DNA of 19,821 nucleotides from an uncultured Negativicutes bacterium (GTDB lineage Bacteria; Bacillota; Negativicutes; Acidaminococcales; Acidaminococcaceae), in the NCBI GenBank assembly GCA_937926555.1, contig CALAZX010000129.1:1-19821 (forward strand). The letters are read 5' to 3'. Of the stretch, positions 14,273 through 19,821 are shown in pieces; the first letter of the stretch is position 1; every line of letters starts with the position of its first letter. Under the pieces are notes generated by a model, which saw only the letters and a program-made list of their open reading frames with translations, searched no databases and was not told where the DNA came from. The position numbers and the translations under genes were made by a program.

Positions 14273-15667
14273 CTATTTTTTGAATACCCGGTCGATGATG
14301 CCGCTGACCCCCATGGAATGGGAGCCTTTCAGCAATACGATGTCTCCGGGCTGCAGGATCTTCTCCAGCGCTGCCGCGGCGGCTTCCCGGTCAGTGAAAT
14401 GGCGGGCGTCGCCCCCCAGTCTCACGGCCTCGTCCACCATGTGGACCGCCTCGCTGCCGTAGGCCAGCAGAAAATCCGTATCCGCCTCCACCGCCATCCG
14501 TCCTACGGAAGCGTGGGCCTCCGCGGAGGTGTCGCCCAACTCCAGCATGTCGGCCAGGACAGCGATGGTACGGCTGGCGGGAGCAGGCTCTTTCAGCCGC
14601 TTCAGCGTCGCGAAAGCGGCCTCCATGGAGGCGGGACTTGCGTTGTAGGCGTCATTGACCACGGTGAACCCGCCGAAACGCAGCACTTCCTGGCGGTTTC
14701 CCGTCAGTGTGCCGGTGGCCAGCGCATTCACCATATCATTTAATTTTACACCAAAATGCCTGCCTACCGCAAGGGCGGACAGCGCATTCATCACGTTGTG
14801 CTCACCGATCTGGGGGATCCGCACGGCGGCCTCCTCCTTCACGGCTCCCTTCTCCTTCAGGAGACAGCGGAAAGAGCTGCCTTCCGCGGTGATCTCCACC
14901 CGGTCGGCCTGCACGTCGTCCTCCGGTCTCATGCCGAACCAGACAGCAGGCGTGTGGAGTTTCCCCTCCATGCCCCGGACCAGTTCCAGGTCGCCGTTGA
15001 GCACGGCCAGACCGTCTTCCGGCAGGTCCTCCAGGATCTCGCTCTTGGCCTTGGCGATGTTCTCCAGGCTGCCCAGCTCGCCGATATGGGTGGACCCCAC
15101 ATTGGTGATCAGTCCCACGTCGGGACGGGCGATGGCGCACATCTCCCGGATCTGTCCCAGTCCCCGCATGCCCATCTCCACCACGGCGATCTCCGTGTCG
15201 GGACGGATGGACAGCAGTGTCCGGGGCAGTCCGATCTCATTGTTGAAGTTGGCCTGGGTCTTCACCACCCGGTACCGGGCCGAAAGGGCCGTGGCCACCA
15301 TGTCCTTGGTGGACGTCTTGCCGTTGGAGCCGGTGATGGCCACCACCTTCAGCTCCGGAAAGCTCATCCGGTAGCCGTGGGCGATGTCCTGGTAGGCCTT
15401 CAGCGTGTCGGCCACCCGGATCACGGGCACCTCCGCCTCCAGCTCCACCTCACGCGAAGCCACCACGCCGGCGGCACCTTTGGCCACCGCCTGGGCCGCA
15501 TAGGCGCGCCCGTCAAAGTGCTCCCCCCGCAGGGCGATGAACAGCTCACCGGCCTGTATGGTGCGGGTGTCGGTGTTGACACCCGTGAAATCGATATTGT
15601 CCTGTTTCTCTATCTCGCGGTCGCAGCGCCCTTCCGTCCAGGCGAGGACCTGTTCCAGCGTAATCAT
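14273..15667 (-). CDS. murF: UDP-N-acetylmuramoyl-tripeptide--D-alanyl-D-alanine ligase
   Basis: 464 residues, the last cytoplasmic Mur ligase. It adds the D-Ala-D-Ala made by Ddl. An N-terminal substrate domain with DTRTIQAGELFIALRG (33-48) is followed by the P-loop GSNGKTST (113-120), NFNNEIGLPRTLL (typical MurF), NVGSTHIGELGS and NDAYNASPASM. The C-terminal GDIVLLKGSHSMG is also MurF-like. The ATG overlaps the murE stop by 4 nt (ATGA), so the two are translationally coupled. Confidence 0.98.
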   Translation of the reverse strand: MITLEQVLAWTEGRCDREIEKQDNIDFTGVNTDTRTIQAGELFIALRGEHFDGRAYAAQAVAKGAAGVVASREVELEAEVPVIRVADTLKAYQDIAHGYRMSFPELKVVAITGSNGKTSTKDMVATALSARYRVVKTQANFNNEIGLPRTLLSIRPDTEIAVVEMGMRGLGQIREMCAIARPDVGLITNVGSTHIGELGSLENIAKAKSEILEDLPEDGLAVLNGDLELVRGMEGKLHTPAVWFGMRPEDDVQADRVEITAEGSSFRCLLKEKGAVKEEAAVRIPQIGEHNVMNALSALAVGRHFGVKLNDMVNALATGTLTGNRQEVLRFGGFTVVNDAYNASPASMEAAFATLKRLKEPAPASRTIAVLADMLELGDTSAEAHASVGRMAVEADTDFLLAYGSEAVHMVDEAVRLGGDARHFTDREAAAAALEKILQPGDIVLLKGSHSMGVSGIIDRVFKK

Positions 15668-17154
15668 GCTTTCTTCCCTTCCCAGTACTCCGTCACAACC
15701 TCACGGTCATCGAAATGGATGGTGCCGGTCTTCAGGATCTGGTAGGTCTCATGGCCTTTGCCGGCGATCATGATGACGTCGTTGTCCTTGGCGTGGGCCA
15801 GGGCGTACTCGATAGCTTTCCGGCGGTCGGTGATGCGGGTGACGGTCTTGCCTTCCGGCACGTCCTTCAGCGCCACCTCGATCTGGTCGATGATCTTCTC
15901 CGGATCCTCGGTACGGGGATTGTCGGAGGTCACCACCACGTCGTCCGCCAGTTTCAGCGCGATATCGCCCATGATGGGGCGCTTCTTGTTGTCACGGTCG
16001 CCGCCGCAGCCGAATACGGCCCACAGGCGGCCCTCGGTGATGAGACGGGCGGTGTTCAGCACGTTCTCCAGTCCGTCGGGAGTATGGGCATAGTCCACAA
16101 TGACGGTATAAGGCTGTCCGGCCTCCACCAGCTGGAACCGGCCGGGAACACCCTCAAATCCGTCCAGCACCTTCACGATGGTGTCGAAAGCCACTTTCTC
16201 CTCCAGCAGGGCGCCCACAGCGCACATCACGTTGTAGACGTTGAACTTGCCGGTGATCTTCAGATGCAGGTCCATGACGCCGGCGGGAGTGTGCAGTTTC
16301 AGGAACATCTCCTTGGCCTCCACCTGGTACTCCAGGGGGTAGATATCATTGTCCGAACCCATGCCGTAGGTCAGGAACGGCACGCGGGTCCGCTTCTCGA
16401 TCACGGCGCTGGCCGGGTCGTCCGCATTGAACACGGCGCTCTTGTTCCCCTTCTCCCCTTCCGCCAGATGCTCGAACAGCAGGCTCTTGGCGTCACGGTA
16501 GGCTTCCATGGTCTTATGGAAGTCCAGATGGTCCTCGGTGATATTGGTCAGCACCGCGGTGTCGAACTCGATGCCGGCCACACGGTTCAGGGCCAGGGCA
16601 TGGGAGGACACCTCCATCACGGCGTAGCTGCAGCCAGCCTCCACCATACGGTGCAGGAACTTCTGCAGGTCCACCACGTCCGGGGTGGTATTGTGGGCCT
16701 CGATGGACTCCTCGCCGATCATCACGTTGATGGTGCCGATAAGGCCCGCCTTGTGGCCTGCCTCCATGAGGACGCGGCGGATGATGTTGGTGCTGGTGGT
16801 CTTGCCGTTGGTGCCGGTGACACCCACCATCCGCAGCTTTTTGCCGGGATAGTCATAGAAGTACGGGGTCACGATCTCCATGGCCTTGCGGGTGTCCTCC
16901 ACCTGCAGCAGGGTCACGCCGGCGGGAATCTCCGCCGGAATCTCCTCCACCAGCGCAGCCACGGCGCCGGCCTCCACGGCCTTCGCCAGATAGCGGTGTC
17001 CGTCCACGGTGGCGCCCCGCAGGCAGATGAAAAGGCTGCCGGGCTCAACCACGCGGGAGTCGGCGGTGATATCGGTGATCTCTTTTTCCAGGCTGCCGGC
17101 AACCTTCACGCCGGGCAGCATCTCAGCAAGTCTGTTCAACATTTTATGCATCAT
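15664..17154 (-). CDS. murE: UDP-N-acetylmuramoyl-tripeptide synthetase, meso-diaminopimelate-adding
   Basis: 496 residues, the third Mur ligase. The N-terminal TADSRVVEPGSLFICLRG (30-47) is followed by the P-loop GTNGKTT (114-120), the NTTPD substrate loop (155-159), the carbamylated-lysine region YRDAKS (K223), VDYAHTPDGL (353-362) and DNPRTEDP (411-418). DNPR is the signature of the meso-diaminopimelate-specific enzyme; lysine-adding forms differ there. This implies DAP-type peptidoglycan. The start has AAGGAG 7 nt upstream; two alternative in-frame ATGs follow within 5 codons. The gene has its own promoter and a leader hairpin in the 133-bp gap after ftsL. No ftsI/pbp gene lies between ftsL and murE. 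Confidence 0.98.
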   Translation of the reverse strand: MMHKMLNRLAEMLPGVKVAGSLEKEITDITADSRVVEPGSLFICLRGATVDGHRYLAKAVEAGAVAALVEEIPAEIPAGVTLLQVEDTRKAMEIVTPYFYDYPGKKLRMVGVTGTNGKTTSTNIIRRVLMEAGHKAGLIGTINVMIGEESIEAHNTTPDVVDLQKFLHRMVEAGCSYAVMEVSSHALALNRVAGIEFDTAVLTNITEDHLDFHKTMEAYRDAKSLLFEHLAEGEKGNKSAVFNADDPASAVIEKRTRVPFLTYGMGSDNDIYPLEYQVEAKEMFLKLHTPAGVMDLHLKITGKFNVYNVMCAVGALLEEKVAFDTIVKVLDGFEGVPGRFQLVEAGQPYTVIVDYAHTPDGLENVLNTARLITEGRLWAVFGCGGDRDNKKRPIMGDIALKLADDVVVTSDNPRTEDPEKIIDQIEVALKDVPEGKTVTRITDRRKAIEYALAHAKDNDVIMIAGKGHETYQILKTGTIHFDDREVVTEYWEGKKA

Positions 17155-17188
17155 ATGCGCTCTCCTTAAACACTCTTAAAAGTGAAAC

Positions 17189-17209
17189 GGCAGCCTTAAA
17201 AAGGCTGCC
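17189..17209 (-). promoter_or_regulatory. Perfect hairpin in the murE leader
   Basis: GGCAGCCTT and AAGGCTGCC form a 9-bp perfect stem with a 3-nt loop. On the minus strand it is followed by GTTTCACTTTT, an interrupted T-rich stretch. It lies about 10 nt after the expected murE transcription start. A near-palindrome, CACTTTTAAGAGTG, lies between it and the murE SD. It may be an attenuator or a weak terminator of the mraZ-ftsL transcript. Confidence 0.5.
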
Positions 17210-17225
17210 TCTCAAAGTCTGTTTT

Positions 17226-17255
17226 ATTATACCATACATGCTTTTAAAAGGCCAA
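17226..17255 (-). promoter_or_regulatory. Internal promoter upstream of murE
   Basis: Minus strand: TTGGCC (17250-17255), an 18-bp spacer, then TATAAT (17226-17231) preceded by TGG, giving the extended -10 TGGTATAAT. It lies in an AT-rich 133-bp gap inside the operon. It would drive murE and the downstream genes independently of MraZ control. Confidence 0.7.
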
Positions 17256-17287
17256 TAGTTAAGTTGGAAAACTTGCTATCCACCTTG

Positions 17288-17677
17288 TCAGTTTTTACCT
17301 GCTCTCACATAGATATTGTTGCGCGCCACGCTCATCCCCAGCTGCTGGGTGGCGATGGCCGTGATCCGCTCGGGACCTTTCAGCTGGTCCACTTCTATCT
17401 TCAGTACGGCGTTCTGGGAAATCAGCTGCGCCTCCTGCCCCTGCAGCGAGATCAGCTGGTTGCTGGCGTTCACCACCATCTGGCTCATCCCTACCATCAT
17501 GGCATAGCTCAGCAGCAGGGATACCGCCAGTACGGACACCTGGTAGAAAAGCACTCTCGCTCCGCTCTTCACCCTGGGCCGGACAGCCGGATGCTGCCGC
17601 ACGACTCTCGGCATCTCCCGTTGTCTTTGTGACTCCTGTTCCCATGATTCAGCGTAATTGTACTTTCTGGCTAACAT
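17288..17677 (-). CDS. ftsL: Cell division protein FtsL
   Basis: 129 residues, a bitopic divisome protein. A basic, Arg/Gln-rich cytoplasmic N-terminus (1-40) leads to one membrane segment (about 42-63) and then a leucine/glutamine heptad coiled coil (about 68-100) facing the extracytoplasmic side, with the typical ERITAIATQQLGM (102-114). FtsL joins FtsQ/DivIB and FtsB/DivIC to activate septal synthesis by FtsW-FtsI. It is assigned by topology and position, because the family is poorly conserved. AGGGGA lies about 8 nt before the ATG. It is 225 bp after rsmH, an unusually wide and repeat-rich gap. Confidence 0.9.
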   Translation of the reverse strand: MLARKYNYAESWEQESQRQREMPRVVRQHPAVRPRVKSGARVLFYQVSVLAVSLLLSYAMMVGMSQMVVNASNQLISLQGQEAQLISQNAVLKIEVDQLKGPERITAIATQQLGMSVARNNIYVRAGKN

Positions 17678-17741
17678 ATGAATTCCCCTATCTCTTCAAA
17701 ACCATCCTGCAGATCAAAACAAAATAATAAAATAAAATTCT

Positions 17742-17824
17742 CTCTATGGTCTTACTTCATGTAGGTCGTACTCTATGTGGTCTTGCTCTTTATCGTACTT
17801 GCCATACGGTCCTGCTCTATGTGA
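17742..17824. repeat. Degenerate tandem repeat of about 15 bp between rsmH and ftsL
   Basis: Units resembling CTCTATGTGGTCTTG recur with GGTC at 17748, 17764, 17779 and 17808, and a decayed copy around 17794. This makes about five copies with a period near 15 bp. All three minus-strand frames are broken by stops, so it does not look coding. An AT-rich stretch (17710-17740) follows towards ftsL. A GC-rich stretch with two imperfect copies of an AGCCCGGA-containing block (17836-17886) lies on the rsmH side. Confidence 0.55.
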
Positions 17825-17888
17825 TTCTCTCTTGTTCCGGCGCCCTTCCGGGCTCCCGCGCTGCGCCCCTCCGGGCTGTCTGCGCTCC

Positions 17889-17904
17889 GACGGGCCGGCC
17901 CGTC
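17889..17904. repeat. 16-bp perfect palindrome at the rsmH stop
   Basis: GACGGGCC followed by GGCCCGTC, overlapping the rsmH stop codon. As RNA it gives a 6-bp stem with a CCGG loop. No T-run follows, so it is not a clear terminator. It could limit read-through or act as an RNA processing site. Confidence 0.5.
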
Positions 17905-18829
17905 AGATCTTCTGTGCGTACCGCAGTCTCGCGCTGCGGGCTCTGGGGTTCTCCTCCAGTTCCGCCGGTCCGGGAACCAGGTTCCCCACCTTGCGCACAG
18001 AGGGTTTTCTGCCGCATACACAGGGCATCTTCGGCGGGCAGATACAGCCTTTCGCCAGCTGTGCCAGTGTCTGCTTCACGATCCGGTCCTCCAGGGACTG
18101 GAAGGTGATGATTCCCACGCGGCCGCCTTTCTTCAGGGCTCCCACCGCGTCCTCAATGACGTCCGGCAGGATGTTCAGCTCGTCGTTGACCTCGATCCTG
18201 AACGCCTGGAAAGTCCGTTTCGCCGGATGGGGACCGTCCTTGCGGGCCCCTTTGGGAATGGCTTTCTTGATGATCTCCACCAGTTCTCCGGTGGTCTCTA
18301 TCTCTTTCTCCTTGCGGGCTTCCACGATGAACTGCGCGATCCGCTTGGCCCACCGCTCCTCACCGTATTTCCAGATGACCTCGGTGAGCTTCTCCTCGCT
18401 GTAGGAGTTGACGATATCTTTCGCCGTGGTCTTCCCCTCCTGGTTCATCCGCATGTCCAGCGGACCGTCATGCATGTAGGAGAAGCCCCGTTCCGGTGTG
18501 TCCAGCTGATAGGAGGACACGCCCAGGTCGAAGAGGATGCCTGTCACATCATGGATGTCCAGGCCCTCCAGCACCTGCTTCAGGTTCTTGAAGTTCGATT
18601 TCACGATCTTCACCCGGCAGGGCGCGTTTTTCAGTCTTTCCGTGGCCACCGCGATGGCATCGTCGTCCTGGTCGATGCCGATCAGCAGCCCCTCCCCGCT
18701 GAGGCGGGAAGCGATGGCTCCGGAATGTCCCGCACCGCCCATGGTGCAGTCCACGTAGATTCCGTCCGGATCGGTGACCAGCCACTCGATGCATTCATCC
18801 AGCAGCACGCTTTTATGTACAAATTCCAT
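17903..18829 (-). CDS. rsmH: 16S rRNA (cytosine-1402-N4)-methyltransferase
   Basis: 308 residues, close to E. coli RsmH. It uses S-adenosylmethionine to methylate N4 of C1402 in 16S rRNA. Motifs: HKSVLLDE (5-12), the SAM loop VDCTMGGAGHS (26-36), FDLGVSSYQLD (100-110), DGPLDMRM (121-128), HPAKRTFQAFRIEVNDEL (201-218) and TFQSLEDRIVK (242-252). A cysteine-rich loop CIC...CVC (262-272) is typical of Firmicute forms. The start is the ATG giving MEFVHKS, with AAAGGA about 8 nt upstream. The frame is open further upstream into mraZ, but that part is not conserved. It follows mraZ after 14 nt. Confidence 0.98.
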   Translation of the reverse strand: MEFVHKSVLLDECIEWLVTDPDGIYVDCTMGGAGHSGAIASRLSGEGLLIGIDQDDDAIAVATERLKNAPCRVKIVKSNFKNLKQVLEGLDIHDVTGILFDLGVSSYQLDTPERGFSYMHDGPLDMRMNQEGKTTAKDIVNSYSEEKLTEVIWKYGEERWAKRIAQFIVEARKEKEIETTGELVEIIKKAIPKGARKDGPHPAKRTFQAFRIEVNDELNILPDVIEDAVGALKKGGRVGIITFQSLEDRIVKQTLAQLAKGCICPPKMPCVCGRKPSVRKVGNLVPGPAELEENPRARSARLRYAQKI

Positions 18830-18843
18830 AGTATCGTCCTTTA

Positions 18844-19272
18844 TCAGATATCGATGTCCAGATCGCCCAGCTCTTCCATCATGAACTGGTCCGCATCCTG
18901 GTTCTGTTCCTGCCATCTCTCGGCAGCCCAGATCTCCGCCTTATCCCCCACGCCGATGATCACCACATCCTTGGCGATGCCGGCATAGGCCCTCAGGCTG
19001 GCGGCCACGAGCACGCGGCCCTGCTTGTCGCAGCTTCCCTCGGAGGCGCCTGCGAAGAAGAAGCGTTTCGCGTCACGGGCGCTTTTCTTCGCCATGGGCA
19101 GCGCGTTCAGCTTCGCCGCGAACTGCTGCCATTGCTCTTCGTCGTAGATCAGGAGACAGCCGTCGAAGCCCTTGCAGATATAAAAGGTCTTCCCCAGCGC
19201 CTCCCGCAGTTTGGCAGGGATGAAAAGACGGCCCTTGTCGTCAACGGAATGCTGATATTCTCCAAGAAACAT
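18844..19272 (-). CDS. mraZ: Transcriptional regulator MraZ
   Basis: 142 residues, the family's normal length, with two SpoVT/AbrB-like half-domains. Each carries the DxxGR motif: DDKGR (11-15) and DKQGR (82-86). MraZ forms rings and binds TGG-containing direct repeats upstream of its own gene, controlling the dcw operon. I chose the ATG at 19272 (MFLGEYQHS, the conserved start) with AAAGGGG about 11 nt upstream. The longer frame from 19314 begins inside the -10 box and cannot be translated from the predicted transcript. The C-terminus is acidic (EELGDLDIDI). It is the first gene of the cluster. Confidence 0.98.
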   Translation of the reverse strand: MFLGEYQHSVDDKGRLFIPAKLREALGKTFYICKGFDGCLLIYDEEQWQQFAAKLNALPMAKKSARDAKRFFFAGASEGSCDKQGRVLVAASLRAYAGIAKDVVIIGVGDKAEIWAAERWQEQNQDADQFMMEELGDLDIDI

Positions 19273-19273
19273 C

Positions 19274-19313
19274 TTTTCCACCCCTTTCCCCCACTTTACT
19301 CCAGTTTTAACCA
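19274..19313 (-). promoter_or_regulatory. Putative MraZ operator (10-bp-spaced TGG repeats)
   Basis: Reading the minus strand from the last base of the -10: TGGTT-AAAAC, TGGAG-TAAAG, TGGGG-GAAAG, then a degenerate GGGTG-GAAAA. TGG therefore recurs every 10 bp three times, at 19313, 19303 and 19293. This matches the known MraZ site pattern of TGGGN boxes with 5-bp spacers. The array runs from the -10 to the mraZ start codon, ideal for autoregulation. The last unit doubles as the ribosome binding site. Confidence 0.75.
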
Positions 19314-19341
19314 TTATATCTTATTGATAACAATTTTGCAA
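19313..19341 (-). promoter_or_regulatory. mraZ/dcw operon promoter
   Basis: Minus strand: TTGCAA (19336-19341), a 17-bp spacer and TATAAT (19313-19318). Predicted start near 19306, giving a leader of about 35 nt. It is a strong SigA-type promoter and probably the main promoter of the cluster. It is back to back with the promoter of the rightward DUF1858 gene. Confidence 0.88.
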
Positions 19342-19431
19342 TGTTTAAACAGGCTATTCCAGTAGGATATCGGCATTTTTTTAAAAAAGTATGACATTTC
19401 AGCCTCCCGTCTTCCACTTTCCGGGTCAGAA

Positions 19432-19440
19432 TGATATAAT
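19432..19440 (+). promoter_or_regulatory. Promoter of the DUF1858 gene (extended -10)
   Basis: TGATATAAT is a full extended -10. The hexamer at 17-bp spacing, TTCCAC (19412-19417), is a poor -35. Predicted start near 19447, leaving a leader of about 50 nt. Confidence 0.65.
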
Positions 19441-19498
19441 GACCATATCAACGACTGTAGTAAATAACACTGCGGATCCTATAAACGAGGTGAACAAC

Positions 19499-19708
19499 AT
19501 GGCAAAAATTACCAGAGATACCAACATCATCGAAGCTGTACAGGCACATCCTGAGATTATCGAAGTCTTCGGCCAGTACGGCCTGGGCTGCATCGGCTGC
19601 ATGGCCTCCCAGTTCGAGTCCATCGGCGAAGGCGCTTCCGCCCACGGCCTGGACGTGGACGCCCTGATCGAGGACATCAACGCCTGCATCGAAGCTAACG
19701 AGAAATAA
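19499..19708 (+). CDS. DUF1858 small redox-disulfide protein (hybrid-cluster-associated type)
   Basis: 69 residues. A compact helical DUF1858 domain with HPEIIEVFGQYGLGCIGC at 17-34; the CxxC pair is C31/C34, followed by EGASAHGLDVDALIEDIN (44-61). A third cysteine is C63. This family is described as a redox-disulfide domain found with hybrid cluster proteins and at the N-terminus of ScdA-like iron-sulfur repair proteins; its exact reaction is not known. The ATG at 19499 has GAGG 8 nt upstream; the in-frame upstream start at 19391 lies before the promoter and is rejected. It is monocistronic, divergent from mraZ and followed by hairpins. No hcp gene is in the window. Confidence 0.9.
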   Translation: MAKITRDTNIIEAVQAHPEIIEVFGQYGLGCIGCMASQFESIGEGASAHGLDVDALIEDINACIEANEK

Positions 19709-19709
19709 A

Positions 19710-19731
19710 AAACACCGCATCGGCGGTGTTT
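19710..19731. terminator. Hairpin after the DUF1858 gene, possible bidirectional terminator
   Basis: AAACACCGC pairs with GCGGTGTTT (9 bp) around an ATCG loop, directly after the stop codon. On the minus strand the stem runs into a good T-rich stretch (from 19701-19709). On the plus strand only a short TTT follows. It may serve a leftward gene beyond the window as well. Confidence 0.65.
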
Positions 19732-19754
19732 CATAGGTCCCCTGTAACATGAGG

Positions 19755-19787
19755 AAGAGCCTGCCCCGCATCGCGGAGCAGGCTCTT
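19755..19787 (+). terminator. Second hairpin downstream of the DUF1858 gene
   Basis: AAGAGCCTGC (19755-19764) pairs with GCAGGCTCTT (19778-19787). An inner CCGC/GCGG stem extends it across a C-A mismatch. It is followed by CTGCTTTA, so the T-run is imperfect. Probably terminator-like, but not certain. Confidence 0.5.
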
Positions 19788-19796
19788 CTGCTTTAT

Positions 19797-19821
19797 CCGG
19801 CCCACCGGCCGGTATTTTTTT
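19797..19821 (+). terminator. Intrinsic terminator at the right edge
   Basis: CCGGCC (19797-19802) pairs with GGCCGG (19807-19812) around a 4-nt loop, followed by TAT and a run of T to the window end. It has the form of a strong rightward terminator. The T-run may continue outside the window. Confidence 0.75.

Noticed and set aside
17742..17824. CRISPR-like array
   Set aside because: Units are about 15 bp, degenerate and directly abutting with no unique spacers, and no cas genes are present.
19273..19314. Longer MraZ start at 19314
   Set aside because: The codon lies inside the -10 box and upstream of the predicted transcription start. The conserved MraZ N-terminus begins at 19272.
19391..19498. 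36-codon N-terminal extension of the DUF1858 protein
   Set aside because: It begins before the extended -10 promoter at 19432-19440 and is not conserved-looking. The ATG at 19499 has a proper SD.
1..19821. Mobile elements, integrases, toxin-antitoxin or phage-defence genes
   Set aside because: Read across both strands; nothing resembling a transposase, integrase, terminal inverted repeats or defence domains was seen. Most long frames are housekeeping genes.

Overview
The window carries a compact division and cell wall (dcw) gene cluster from a GC-rich, anaerobic-looking member of the Bacillota (Firmicutes). The small basic protein/DUF881 pair, the NrdR type, the HCP-associated DUF1858 protein, the siroheme/iron-sulfur reductase and AT-rich SigA promoters in an otherwise GC-rich sequence point that way. 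MurE carries the DNPR motif of meso-diaminopimelate-adding enzymes. Together these fit a Negativicutes-type diderm Firmicute, perhaps Acidaminococcaceae-like. The taxonomic placement is inference.

Left part (1-4450): lepA (-) has its own promoter. Upstream of it is a 284-residue siroheme/[4Fe-4S] sulfite or nitrite reductase-like protein (-) that ends in a strong terminator. A roughly 450-bp divergent region with two promoters and repeated heptamers separates it from a small nitroreductase (+). Next comes rpsT (+), with a good promoter, a UUG start and a terminator, which faces the terminator of the leftward cluster.

Central and right part (4450-19310), all on the minus strand. In transcription order: mraZ, rsmH, ftsL, murE, murF, mraY, murD, murG, murC, ddl, ftsQ/divIB, a DUF881 gene, sbp, ftsZ, nrdR. 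Most junctions from murE to ddl are overlaps or short gaps, so this is probably one long operon with internal promoters before murE and ftsZ. The products make UDP-MurNAc-pentapeptide (MurC, D, E, F and Ddl), pass it to lipid carriers (MraY, MurG) and build the division ring (FtsZ, FtsL, FtsQ). An ftsI/pbp gene (usual between ftsL and murE), ftsW (between murD and murG), murB (after murC) and ftsA (before ftsZ) are all missing from the places where they commonly sit. The mraZ promoter overlaps 10-bp-spaced TGG repeats that look like an MraZ operator.

Right edge (19310-19821): a divergently transcribed 69-residue DUF1858 redox-disulfide protein (+), followed by three tandem hairpins. No tRNA, rRNA, insertion sequence or CRISPR array was seen. 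No convincing new multi-gene system was found. The less ordinary items are the stripped-down dcw layout, the MraZ-type operator, the repeat-filled rsmH-ftsL gap, and the structured leaders before lepA, the reductase gene and murE.
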